DNA from: Chitinophaga ginsengisegetis
Lineage (GTDB): Bacteria > Bacteroidota > Bacteroidia > Chitinophagales > Chitinophagaceae
Reading direction: 5' to 3'
DNA length: 64,000 nucleotides
Assembly (NCBI RefSeq): GCF_900168065.1
Contig: NZ_FUZZ01000002.1
Location: 372,001 to 436,000 of the forward strand
Below, one piece after another: positions 37,818 through 45,765 of this stretch. Position 1 is the first letter of the stretch. The number at the start of each line of letters is the position of its first letter. The notes below the pieces were generated by a model, which saw nothing but the letters and a program-made list of their open reading frames with translations, was not told the origin of the DNA and made no database searches. The position numbers and the translations under genes were made by a program.

Positions 37818-37825
37818 CAAATATA
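37818..37825 (-). promoter_or_regulatory. Predicted -7 box (TATATTTG) of the sigma/FecR/STN-repeat operon
   Basis: On the minus strand TATATTTG fully matches TAnnTTTG, 23 nt before the ATG at 37794. No good -33 TTTG was seen, so the promoter may be weak or need its own sigma factor. It argues against the longer start at 37863. Confidence 0.5.
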
Positions 37826-37921
37826 ATTCCTTCTGCCAATTGAACTGATTTATTATACGACACCTTTCTAAGTACTTACCCCTACGCGGAGATTGTTTTT
37901 TTTCAGGATTAAACACGGAGG

Positions 37922-38125
37922 TTGTCTTTTTCAGGATTAAACTTATTTAGCTGATTACCCTGATTTTATTCTTATCACATTTATTCTCATGTTTTCACTT
38001 AATACAAAGTGATTATTAACATCTAATTACATATAAATAATTAAATAATAAAACAATAAAAAATACAGTTCATGAAAATGAAATCAGGGTAATCAGCTAA
38101 ATAAGTTTAATCCTGAAAAAGACAA
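37922..38125. repeat. Long intergenic palindrome, copy 3 of a repeat family
   Basis: The left arm 37922-37966 and right arm 38081-38125 are exact complements over 45 nt. They share the tip TTGTCTTTTTCAGGATTA with copies 1 and 2, then differ (AACTTATTTAGCTGATTACC). About 115 nt of AT-rich sequence separates the arms. Unlike the other copies it lies between divergent genes. A second copy of the tip with its ACGGAG-like lead stands just to the left (37886-37915), so the terminus is duplicated in direct orientation. Confidence 0.85.
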
Positions 38126-38209
38126 AATCCCCGTCACTTTAACATTACTTTATATTCGTGTTAAAGAATATTTCACAACTGGACGATTATTATTGTGAAA
38201 ATTATCCCG

Positions 38210-38710
38210 ATGAAATATATCTGTACACTTTGCCTGTTACTGTTAGGAAGTACTGTTCTTTTTGCCCAATCCAAAACGGGCTACATCAATTTTCAACAAA
38301 TGATCGGCATGATGCCGGAAAGTAAACTGGCAGGAGATTCATTAAATATTTTACAGGAGAAGTTAAACGCCGACGGGCAGCAGCTGGTAGCCGAGTACAC
38401 GAAGAAGGTAACTGAATTTGACAGTACCCAGGGTAAGTTGAGTGAGACTTTGAAAGAAGTGAAAGTATCTGAAATCAAAGCGCTGCAAGCCAATATCCAG
38501 AAATATAAAGAGATGTCTGAGCAGGCCATGAATGCCAGGGAACAGCAATTACTGACTCCTATTCTTGATAAAGCAAAAAAGATATTAAAGGCGGTAGCTA
38601 ACGAAAAGGGCTATACGCTGGTGATTGATAACTCCAGAGACGCGGTGTTGGTATCCGCAGAAGCCGATGACCTGATGTCAGCAGTAAAGGTGAAGATGGG
38701 AATCAGGTAA
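38210..38710 (+). CDS. OmpH/Skp-like periplasmic chaperone
   Basis: 166 residues from the ATG at 38210; a GTG at 38195 is possible but spoils the signal peptide (KYICTLCLLLLGSTVLFAQ). After GYINFQQMIGMMPE come two long helices (about 45-125) and a KILKAVANEKGYTLVIDNSR end, the Skp layout. It should bind unfolded outer-membrane proteins in the periplasm. Single gene. Confidence 0.9.
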   Translation: MKYICTLCLLLLGSTVLFAQSKTGYINFQQMIGMMPESKLAGDSLNILQEKLNADGQQLVAEYTKKVTEFDSTQGKLSETLKEVKVSEIKALQANIQKYKEMSEQAMNAREQQLLTPILDKAKKILKAVANEKGYTLVIDNSRDAVLVSAEADDLMSAVKVKMGIR

Positions 38711-38716
38711 GAGGGC

Positions 38717-38836
38717 ATTTGAATATTTAGTTATTTAGTTATCTGACTGGTCTCAATGTTCGATGAATCTTCCGCCATTCTTATTTTCTGATAATGTGGA
38801 TGGCCGGCAAATAATTAAATAACTAAATGTCAAATG
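38717..38836. repeat. Imperfect long inverted repeat between convergent genes
   Basis: CATTTGAATATTTAGTTATT at the left is matched by the complement of AATAACTAAATGTCAAATG at the right with one gap and few mismatches; an inner pair GCCAT...TTAT / ATAA...ATGGC forms the tip. It differs in sequence from the three-copy family. Likely a bidirectional terminator for ompH and the GNAT gene. Confidence 0.65.
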
Positions 38837-38848
38837 TAAAATAAAGAG

Positions 38849-39142
38849 CTATATGTGTAAACCATGCGCCAGCAGCGTTTTCCACTGAGGATTACTGCGT
38901 ACAAATTCTGCCACTTTTTTGCTGGAAGGCACCATACGGATATTCTGTGCAGAAATTTCCTCCATTACTTTTCCCAGCATCATTGGTAATACACCCTGTT
39001 TTTCCAATACCGGCGGCACTTCTGCGCCAGTCAGGAAAATACGGCTTCCGTTTCTTTCGTAAATAACTTTAGCCATTTGTCCGGCGATATGCGCCTCAAA
39101 CTGCCTGGCCTCTTTGTTGTCAATAATTTTAAAATCCTTCAT
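38849..39142 (-). CDS. Small GNAT-related protein (Acetyltransf_CG-like)
   Basis: 97 residues from the Met at 39142; a Met two codons upstream is possible. FEAHIAGQMAKVIYERNGSR, VPPVLEKQGVLPMMLGKVME and IRMVPSSKKVAEFVRSNPQW fit the short COG2388 acetyltransferase-like family. Substrate unknown. Single gene convergent with ompH. Confidence 0.85.
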   Translation of the reverse strand: MKDFKIIDNKEARQFEAHIAGQMAKVIYERNGSRIFLTGAEVPPVLEKQGVLPMMLGKVMEEISAQNIRMVPSSKKVAEFVRSNPQWKTLLAHGLHI

Positions 39143-39325
39143 GATCATAATTATTTTTTACATGATGTTTCTAGCGGTAGCATACTAAAGGGAAGTATCT
39201 TATGCAAAGGGAAGTTGAAATAAGATAGTACGAATGGTATTAAAATACCCTGAAAAAGCTGATTCCGTCTGCAAATATACTAATAATATAGCAGAAAACC
39301 GTGAAACAATAATATGTAAAAATAA

Positions 39326-40198
39326 TTAATACTTAAAGTAGTTGGCAGGTAAGCCTTTAATTGGAAGCCTTACGTGAAACACACTGCCACTAAGGGGATA
39401 TTCAGCTACCTGTTCAGCTGTCATGTGCTCCCGGGCGGTTGTAATCAGCAGTTCATCCATATCCGGCCCGCCAAAAGCACATGAAGATACATGCGGCGCC
39501 GGCACGGCTACTTTTCCCCGCAATTCACCCGTTTCAGGGTTCCAGCAATATACGCCATAACCGCCCCAGTGGGCAACCCACAACATCCCCCGGCTGTCTA
39601 TCGCCATGCCATCCGGCCAGCCCAGTTCCGGCGGAATACGTACGGCTACCCTTGTAAAGGCAATAGCACCACTGGATTCATCATAACTGAACTCCTGCAC
39701 CGTACGGGTATGCGTATCATTGTAATACATTTTATCCCCTCTCCACACCAACCCGTTTGAGATGGTTACGCCAGCCAGTTTCAATACAGGCGCCGCGGAT
39801 CCGCTGATACAATACAGGTTGCCCGTTCCTTCATCCGCCGGCATCTGCATGGTACCGATCCACAGCCGCCCCGCAGGATCACATTTACCATCGTTGCAAC
39901 GCACGTTGCTGGGTTCTTCCAGCACAGCGATACGTTTGCCCAGTCCATGCTCCGGCGAAAAAAAGGCAATACCGTCTTTCAACCCCACCAACAGTTCATT
40001 CCTGCCCGCCACCGGCACCAGCGTGGTTACATAGTTACCGGTGTCAAACTGTTGCTGATGCCCATTCAGATCACGTATATAAATCGTAAAGCCCAGGATA
40101 TCCACCCAGCACCAGCTGTTTCTTTCAGGCCACCAGCAAGCGCCTTCGCCTAATTCACAAGTTAATGATGATAATATGGAAGCCTGGTATGTTTTCAT
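39326..40198 (-). CDS. SMP-30/gluconolactonase-family protein
   Basis: 290 residues, no signal peptide. LGEGACWWPERNSWCWVDIL supplies the first metal Glu, NVRCNDGKCDPAGRLWIGTM the Asn/Asp ligands, and LGWPDGMAIDSRGMLWVAHW the catalytic Asp: the complete SMP-30 metal site. Probably a cytoplasmic sugar lactonase. Single gene. Confidence 0.93.
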   Translation of the reverse strand: MKTYQASILSSLTCELGEGACWWPERNSWCWVDILGFTIYIRDLNGHQQQFDTGNYVTTLVPVAGRNELLVGLKDGIAFFSPEHGLGKRIAVLEEPSNVRCNDGKCDPAGRLWIGTMQMPADEGTGNLYCISGSAAPVLKLAGVTISNGLVWRGDKMYYNDTHTRTVQEFSYDESSGAIAFTRVAVRIPPELGWPDGMAIDSRGMLWVAHWGGYGVYCWNPETGELRGKVAVPAPHVSSCAFGGPDMDELLITTAREHMTAEQVAEYPLSGSVFHVRLPIKGLPANYFKY

Positions 40199-40246
40199 GT
40201 TCGTGCGGTGGATTTACTGCGAATCATTTCCGTATACCACAATATA

Positions 40247-40254
40247 TAGTTTTG
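40247..40254 (+). promoter_or_regulatory. Predicted -7 box (TAGTTTTG) of the DUF2157 operon
   Basis: Full TAnnTTTG match 63 nt before the ATG at 40318; no clear -33 TTTG. Confidence 0.4.
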
Positions 40255-40317
40255 TGCGCTGATATTGTATATTGCAGCGGGTAACGATTGTTAATTCCAA
40301 CTACTTTAACTCCATCT

Positions 40318-41298
40318 ATGAACATCAAAGTATTTGAAAAACTCCGCGCAGCAGCACTGATAAATGATGCGGAGCTTACAGCAGTAAAAACTGCGGAAGA
40401 TCAGCAGCTATTCTCCCTCCACTGGGAAATAAAAACACTACTCTACCTCGGCGTACTACTGCTGAGTGGTGGTTTAGGTATCCTGATCTATAAAAATATC
40501 GACACTATTGGTCACCAGGTAATCCTTTTGATCATTGGTGTGATCTGCGCCGGTTGCTTTAGTTATTGTATCCGGAAAAAAGCGCCGTTTTCATGGGCAA
40601 AAGTGAACTCGCCCAATGCCTTTTTCGATTATGCGTTACTGTTAGGTTGTCTCACGTTCGTTACGTTTGTGGGTTATCTCCAGTTTCAGTACACGGCATT
40701 TGGCACTGCGTACGGACTGGCCACTTTTATCCCGCTGGCTGTACTCACCGTGAGCGCGTATTACTTCGATCACCTGGGTGTACTGTCGATGGCTATCACC
40801 AACCTCGCTGCCTGGATGGGTATTGCAGTAACGCCTTTCCAGTTATTATCCGCCAATGATTTCGGCAGCGTACAACTTATTTATACCGGCGTGATACTGG
40901 GAGGACTCCTGTTGCTGCTGGCATTTATATCTGCCAGAAAAAATCTGAAAAAACACTTTGCCTTTACCTACCAGAACTTTGGTGCGCATATCATTTTCAT
41001 TGCCTGTGTAGCCGGCATGTGTGTATATGATGCAGGTTGGTTAGCCTGGTTCGCATTTATGGCGGTTATTGGTTTCTTTATTTTCAAAGAAGCATTCAGG
41101 GAACGGTCTTTCTACTTTGTACTGATCACTGTTTTATATGGATATATCGCTTTGAGTATTGCCGTAGTGCGTTTACTTATTACAACAAACGATATCGGCG
41201 GCGTATATCTCGGATTGCTATACTTCATCGGTTCTGCCATTGGCGTAATTGTATTATTGATCAGCCTCAACAAAAAAATCAAACATGCTAGCGTATAA
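40318..41298 (+). CDS. DUF2157 membrane protein
   Basis: 326 residues from the ATG at 40318. A short cytoplasmic N-terminus (LRAAALINDAELTAVKTAED) and then about nine or ten membrane segments from residue 42 (TLLYLGVLLLSGGLGILIYK) to the end. The DUF2157 pattern fits; function unknown. Overlaps the next membrane-protein gene by 14 nt. Confidence 0.85.
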   Translation: MNIKVFEKLRAAALINDAELTAVKTAEDQQLFSLHWEIKTLLYLGVLLLSGGLGILIYKNIDTIGHQVILLIIGVICAGCFSYCIRKKAPFSWAKVNSPNAFFDYALLLGCLTFVTFVGYLQFQYTAFGTAYGLATFIPLAVLTVSAYYFDHLGVLSMAITNLAAWMGIAVTPFQLLSANDFGSVQLIYTGVILGGLLLLLAFISARKNLKKHFAFTYQNFGAHIIFIACVAGMCVYDAGWLAWFAFMAVIGFFIFKEAFRERSFYFVLITVLYGYIALSIAVVRLLITTNDIGGVYLGLLYFIGSAIGVIVLLISLNKKIKHASV

Positions 41299-42454
41299 TT
41301 CCCAAACACTCGATAATCTTGAAATACAGGAGGAAGCAGAAAAAGCACTGCGGAAAAACTGTATCACCGTACCCACCTACAAAGCAATTGAAGCGGCACA
41401 CCCGGTAAATTTCTATACACCCAATCCCGTGATTAAAATCGGGTTGTTTATTCTTACGGTTGTTATTATCTCGTTTTCGCTTGGCTTATTGTCGCTCATG
41501 GCGATGGATATGCTGCGTAATGAAGATGGATTTGCGGGTCTTTGTATTTTCGCCGGACTGGTATGTTATGGTATCCTGGAAATATTTATCCGCGAGAAGA
41601 AGTTATTCCGCGCAGGGGTTGATGATGCCCTGTTATGGGGCGCTATACTGCTCATTTGCAGCAGCATGGTAATTGTAGGTCATATCTCTGCTTCTACTGT
41701 CTGTTTGGTGGTTTGTATAGTTACCGTGCTGGCAACTTTGCGCTTTGCAGATATGATGATAGCGGGTGTAGCTTACCTGGCTTTCCTGGGTTTTATATTC
41801 ACAGTAGCTATCAAACTGGGGCCTGTTGCCAAAACCATTGTGCCGTTTCTTATCATGTTTATCTCTATTACCGTGTACATTGCGGCAAAAAAAATATCAG
41901 CCTATCATAGCAGCAGGCATTATAAACATTGCCTGACGATTGTATCGGTACTGTCGTTACTCACGCTTTACCTGGCGGGTAATTATTTCGTAGTGAGAGA
42001 GGTGAGTAATGAGATGTTTGATCTGCAGCTGCAGGATGGACAAAGTATTCCGGGTGCGATATTCTTCTGGATCTATACAGCCGTTATTCCGGTGGTATAT
42101 CTCTACCTGGGTATCCGGAAAAAAGATACCGTGCTGCTGCGTACGGGTATGATATTACTGGCGGCCATTGTATTTACCATCCGTTACTATCACAGCGTGC
42201 TTCCGTTGGAAACGGCGATGGTAATTGGCGGCCTGGTACTCACCGTAGGCGCCTGGGCACTGATCCGTTACCTGAAAGAACCGAAGCATGGCTTCACTTA
42301 TGCAGAGCCGGAAGATCCTTCCCTGGCAGACAAATTAAGGCTGGAGTCGCTGATCATTGCGCAAACATATGTACCGGGTGCACAGCCTGCCGGTAATGAT
42401 GTGCAGTTTGGCGGCGGTACCGGTGGCGGTGGCGGAGCAAGCGGAGGATATTAA
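41285..42454 (+). CDS. Polytopic membrane protein with glycine-rich tail
   Basis: 389 residues, about ten hydrophobic segments between ~60 and ~330 (IGLFILTVVIISFSLGLLSL and so on). The C-terminal 60 residues are soluble and end in a Gly-rich GGGTGGGGGASGGY run, as in some TPM/DUF-type membrane proteins. Co-transcribed with the DUF2157 gene (14-nt overlap). Unknown function. Confidence 0.82.
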   Translation: MLAYNSQTLDNLEIQEEAEKALRKNCITVPTYKAIEAAHPVNFYTPNPVIKIGLFILTVVIISFSLGLLSLMAMDMLRNEDGFAGLCIFAGLVCYGILEIFIREKKLFRAGVDDALLWGAILLICSSMVIVGHISASTVCLVVCIVTVLATLRFADMMIAGVAYLAFLGFIFTVAIKLGPVAKTIVPFLIMFISITVYIAAKKISAYHSSRHYKHCLTIVSVLSLLTLYLAGNYFVVREVSNEMFDLQLQDGQSIPGAIFFWIYTAVIPVVYLYLGIRKKDTVLLRTGMILLAAIVFTIRYYHSVLPLETAMVIGGLVLTVGAWALIRYLKEPKHGFTYAEPEDPSLADKLRLESLIIAQTYVPGAQPAGNDVQFGGGTGGGGGASGGY

Positions 42455-42491
42455 CCAAAGGCGCGGAGGGCTTTCGCTTCCGCGCATAAAA

Positions 42492-42522
42492 AAAGCCTGA
42501 CTGAAATGATCAGTCAGGCTTT
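42492..42522. terminator. Terminator between membrane-protein operon and tRNA-Gly
   Basis: AAAGCCTGACTGA pairs perfectly with TCAGTCAGGCTTT around AATGA; A-rich before it. It ends 2 nt before the 3' end of the tRNA-Gly gene on the opposite strand and can serve both directions. Confidence 0.88.
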
Positions 42523-42524
42523 AG

Positions 42525-42597
<73 letters not shown>

Positions 42598-42627
42598 AGA
42601 TGTATTAAGAACTTTATAAAAAACTGG

Positions 42628-42700
<73 letters not shown>

Positions 42701-42790
42701 AGGTATTAAAAACTTTCTTATTTTAAGAACTCTTCCTTTCGAACCGCATTCTTTCGTTTGCTTTGCCCCGTGGCGTTTTCGTTGGGATTG

Positions 42791-42820
42791 CAAAGATAGG
42801 AAACGGACTGAAAACACAAA
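42791..42820 (-). promoter_or_regulatory. Promoter of the tRNA-Gly pair
   Basis: On the minus strand TTTG (42820-42817), 18 nt, TATCTTTG (42798-42791): a full Bacteroidota -33/-7 promoter ~90 nt before the first tRNA. The 228 nt between the tRNAs and the PepSY gene hold nothing else recognised. Confidence 0.75.
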
Positions 42821-42928
42821 ATTTTTTTTGAAACTTTTTCGAATATTTTTTACGCTGCTGTATACGGCAACTTGCTGGAACACAGCAGGGAAAAGCATTT
42901 CAGCAGAAAAATAAGTAACACTTTTTAT

Positions 42929-44155
42929 TTACATTGTGCTCGGTACAGCAGATGCACGGATCACTACCGGTTTCTTTTTCGACTTCTTTCTTTTACCCCA
43001 CCACACATAAAAACCCGTTACCGGTAACGATGCGCAGATCAGGCTGATGATGAAGGCCAGGATCTTTCCGGGCAGTCCGGCGATAGCGCCCACATGGATA
43101 TCATAGTTCATGTCTATTAACCGCTCTCCCGCATTTTTATGCGAGTCGTTCCTTCTTCCGAGCAACTCGCCGCTGTACTGGTCAAACGTAAGGAAATCGG
43201 AACCATAATAGGTTTCCTCTCCTTTATTTCCGCTGATAGTATTCACCCCGGTTTCACCAAACGCCGGGGCAATGAATATGCGCTTTGCATCTTTCAGTAT
43301 GGGCAGCGCCTTGCTGTAAGCGATATCCAGCGGATCCTGGCTCAGCTTTGCAGCTGTTTTGGCAGATTCATATTGTTTTACATCAGGAGGAGTAATGCTG
43401 CGGGAAGCCACTACATATACCGTGGTCTGAAACCATGTAAATGCCCACACCATACCGGTAAAGGCAATTACCAATGCAATGATCATAGCATAAAAGCCCA
43501 GTACATTGTGCAGGTCGTAGTTCACTCTTTTGAAGCCTGCTTTCCATTTTATTTTAAAGCTCTTATCGCGGTTGGCTTTGTTCCACTTCTTTGGCCACCA
43601 CATGATCAACCCGGTGATCATCAGGACCACAAAAATGAGCGTGCTCCAGCCTACAATGGTTTGCCCGTACTTATCATTCAGCAAAAGACTCCAGTGGATG
43701 CCTTTTACAATGGAAAAGAAATTGTACTTATAGTCGATCCTTCCGGTCACCTTTCCGGTGTAAGGGTTCACCAGCACAGATTCATAATATTCCAATGTGC
43801 CAAAATAGGTTAGTGCAGTATCGTTGCCTTTATAAGCCATAAACTCCCAGGCCATGTCCGGCCTGGCGTAAGTAGTGATGCTCATCGCCGGTTTATCGGG
43901 TCCCAGGGCGGCCTGCGCGATCTTTTTCAGCTCGCTTACCGGGCGTAAGGGCGTATTTTCCGGGGTAACATATAATATTTTACGATAATAATAATCGTTC
44001 ACTTCTTTCTGAAAAACAAACAAACAGCCGGTAATGCTGATAATAAGCACAATAATGCCAGCCCCCAGCCCCAGCCAGAGATGCAGCTTATCCACAACTA
44101 TCCTGAACAGCGATTTATGCTGTTTCTTCTTTAACTTATCCGTCCGTTTAAACAT
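42929..44155 (-). CDS. PepSY-associated membrane protein
   Basis: 408 residues. Four membrane spans: about 27-50 (LWLGLGAGIIVLIISITGCLF), 170-190, 215-240 and 370-390. Periplasmic PepSY-like regions lie between them (YYESVLVNPYTGKVTGRIDY). WKAGFKRVNYDLHNVLGFY and GIHWSLLLNDKYG are family motifs with membrane His residues. Members occur with TonB/siderophore systems and may reduce iron; no such gene adjoins it here. Confidence 0.9.
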   Translation of the reverse strand: MFKRTDKLKKKQHKSLFRIVVDKLHLWLGLGAGIIVLIISITGCLFVFQKEVNDYYYRKILYVTPENTPLRPVSELKKIAQAALGPDKPAMSITTYARPDMAWEFMAYKGNDTALTYFGTLEYYESVLVNPYTGKVTGRIDYKYNFFSIVKGIHWSLLLNDKYGQTIVGWSTLIFVVLMITGLIMWWPKKWNKANRDKSFKIKWKAGFKRVNYDLHNVLGFYAMIIALVIAFTGMVWAFTWFQTTVYVVASRSITPPDVKQYESAKTAAKLSQDPLDIAYSKALPILKDAKRIFIAPAFGETGVNTISGNKGEETYYGSDFLTFDQYSGELLGRRNDSHKNAGERLIDMNYDIHVGAIAGLPGKILAFIISLICASLPVTGFYVWWGKRKKSKKKPVVIRASAVPSTM

Positions 44156-44265
44156 ATACTAACACCCACCGGTAGATCTCATGCCGGAGATACAAAAGTC
44201 GATTCAAATGGCCAGAAAAGCTGATCGGATCGGGAATTTTATTTACGCAAAACGGAAAGGCATAA

Positions 44266-44294
44266 AAAAACCTCCACCGGAAAACCGGTGGAGG
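44266..44294 (-). terminator. Terminator after the small membrane protein
   Basis: CCTCCACCGG, AAAA, CCGGTGGAGG form a perfect stem; on the minus strand it is followed by seven T. It ends transcription of the gene at 44321-44521, so the PepSY gene probably has its own promoter. Confidence 0.9.
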
Positions 44295-44320
44295 CTGGAT
44301 AATTATGTTTAAGCCGTGGC

Positions 44321-44521
44321 TTACTTATATTTTGGATTGTACAGCGAGCTTTCCTGCACCTTTACTTCCGGCTTGCCCTTGTATCTATGTGCGTAAAGCC
44401 CGTAGCTAACTCCCAGGATGAAGGCTACCATACAAAACAATTGTACGTAAAAAAGCCAGCGGGAACGGGAAACCTTGTCTAAGGTGATGTCGTATTTATT
44501 TTCTACTGTATTCTGTTCCAT
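44321..44521 (-). CDS. Small single-span membrane protein
   Basis: 66 residues. Charged N-terminus (KYDITLDKVSRSR), one membrane segment at about 23-43 (WLFYVQLFCMVAFILGVSYGL) and a basic tail. Not a family I recognise. A -7 box TAGGTTTG lies at 44548-44541 upstream and a strong terminator downstream, so it is expressed alone. Confidence 0.75.
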   Translation of the reverse strand: MEQNTVENKYDITLDKVSRSRWLFYVQLFCMVAFILGVSYGLYAHRYKGKPEVKVQESSLYNPKYK

Positions 44522-44627
44522 AATCAGTTTATTTCCGGTGCAAACCTACATAATATTTTGAAATTTTCGAATTTTCATAGCTGGTAATTTTGTGAGATAA
44601 GAAACTTTCCCAGGAGATTACCGCTGC

Positions 44628-45653
44628 TTAAATCAATTCAGAAAAATGTTTGTGTCCGAGAAAATAGTAGCGCCAGATCATAATACCGTGAAACACACCA
44701 CTCATTTTCATCAGCTTCATTTCCGGCAGATCATCTTTCTTCACATAAGTCCTCCGCCAGCGATAATAATCCTTATAGGCACGGTAAATAGCCGCCATAT
44801 CCTTTGGTTTTCCTGCTACCAGGCTTTTTACGCCCGCGAGTATATCCAGGAAAAAGCGTTGTACCAGCACAATCCAGCGGTCTTCGCTATGCAGGTTTTT
44901 CCACAGCATCATCAGGTTATTCCTGAAGTTCAGGTACAGCTTACGGGGATTCCCCTGCGGTAAGCTCCCCCCGCCTACGTGAAACACCCTGGAATCAGGA
45001 CAGTAACAAATGCGGTAACCCGCTCTTTGCAGCCGCCAGCAGAGGTCCACTTCTTCCATATGCGCAAAAAAATCGCGGTCGAAGCCCCCCACCTGGTGAT
45101 AACAGGCCGAACGGATAAACAATGCCGCCCCGGTTGCCCAGAAAATGTCCTTTACATCGTCATATTGCCCGTTGTCTTTCTCCGTGGTATACAGGATCCG
45201 TCCCCGGCAAAAAGTATAGCCCAGGATATCCATCCAGCCGCCGGCTGCCCCGGCATATTCAAATTCGTCAGGGTCTTTGTAAGCCCTCATTTTAGGCTGA
45301 CAGGCAGCTATCTTTGTATCCTGCTGCATGAGCGCCACTACCGGCTCTATCCAGCCCGGTTCCACCTCTACGTCCTGGTTAAGCAGCACGTAAATGTCGG
45401 CCTGCACATGTTGCAGGGCATCATTGTACCCACCGGCAAACCCATCATTCCGGGGATTCCGGATAATCCGGATCTGCGGGTAATGCTCCGCCACAAAAGC
45501 CACACTGTCGTCCGTAGAGGCGTTATCGGCCAGCACCAGCTGCAGGTTGCCGTAGGTAGAACGGCAAACAGACGGCAGGAACTTTTCCAGAAAAGATCTC
45601 CCATTCCAATTTAAAATAACAACTGCTACTGATGGCAATACGGACAACGGCAA
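44628..45653 (-). CDS. Family 2 glycosyltransferase, rhamnosyltransferase-like
   Basis: 341 residues. VAVVILNWNGRSFLEKFLPS, LVLADNASTDDSVAFV, DIYVLLNQDVEVEPGW (metal motif) and HMEEVDLCWRLQRAGY are complete GT2 motifs of the subgroup annotated as dTDP-rhamnosyl-like transferases. HVGGGSLPQGNPRKLYLNFR follows. Single gene, divergent from the histidine kinase. Confidence 0.92.
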   Translation of the reverse strand: MPLSVLPSVAVVILNWNGRSFLEKFLPSVCRSTYGNLQLVLADNASTDDSVAFVAEHYPQIRIIRNPRNDGFAGGYNDALQHVQADIYVLLNQDVEVEPGWIEPVVALMQQDTKIAACQPKMRAYKDPDEFEYAGAAGGWMDILGYTFCRGRILYTTEKDNGQYDDVKDIFWATGAALFIRSACYHQVGGFDRDFFAHMEEVDLCWRLQRAGYRICYCPDSRVFHVGGGSLPQGNPRKLYLNFRNNLMMLWKNLHSEDRWIVLVQRFFLDILAGVKSLVAGKPKDMAAIYRAYKDYYRWRRTYVKKDDLPEMKLMKMSGVFHGIMIWRYYFLGHKHFSELI

Positions 45654-45765
45654 TTACGTTTATGCGTGAACAATTATTTTTGAGATGCAAATATGCAACA
45701 AAGGATTCTAATATTTGCGAATCATTACAGATTCAGGTAAGTCGAATAAGGCTTAAATTAGAAGT

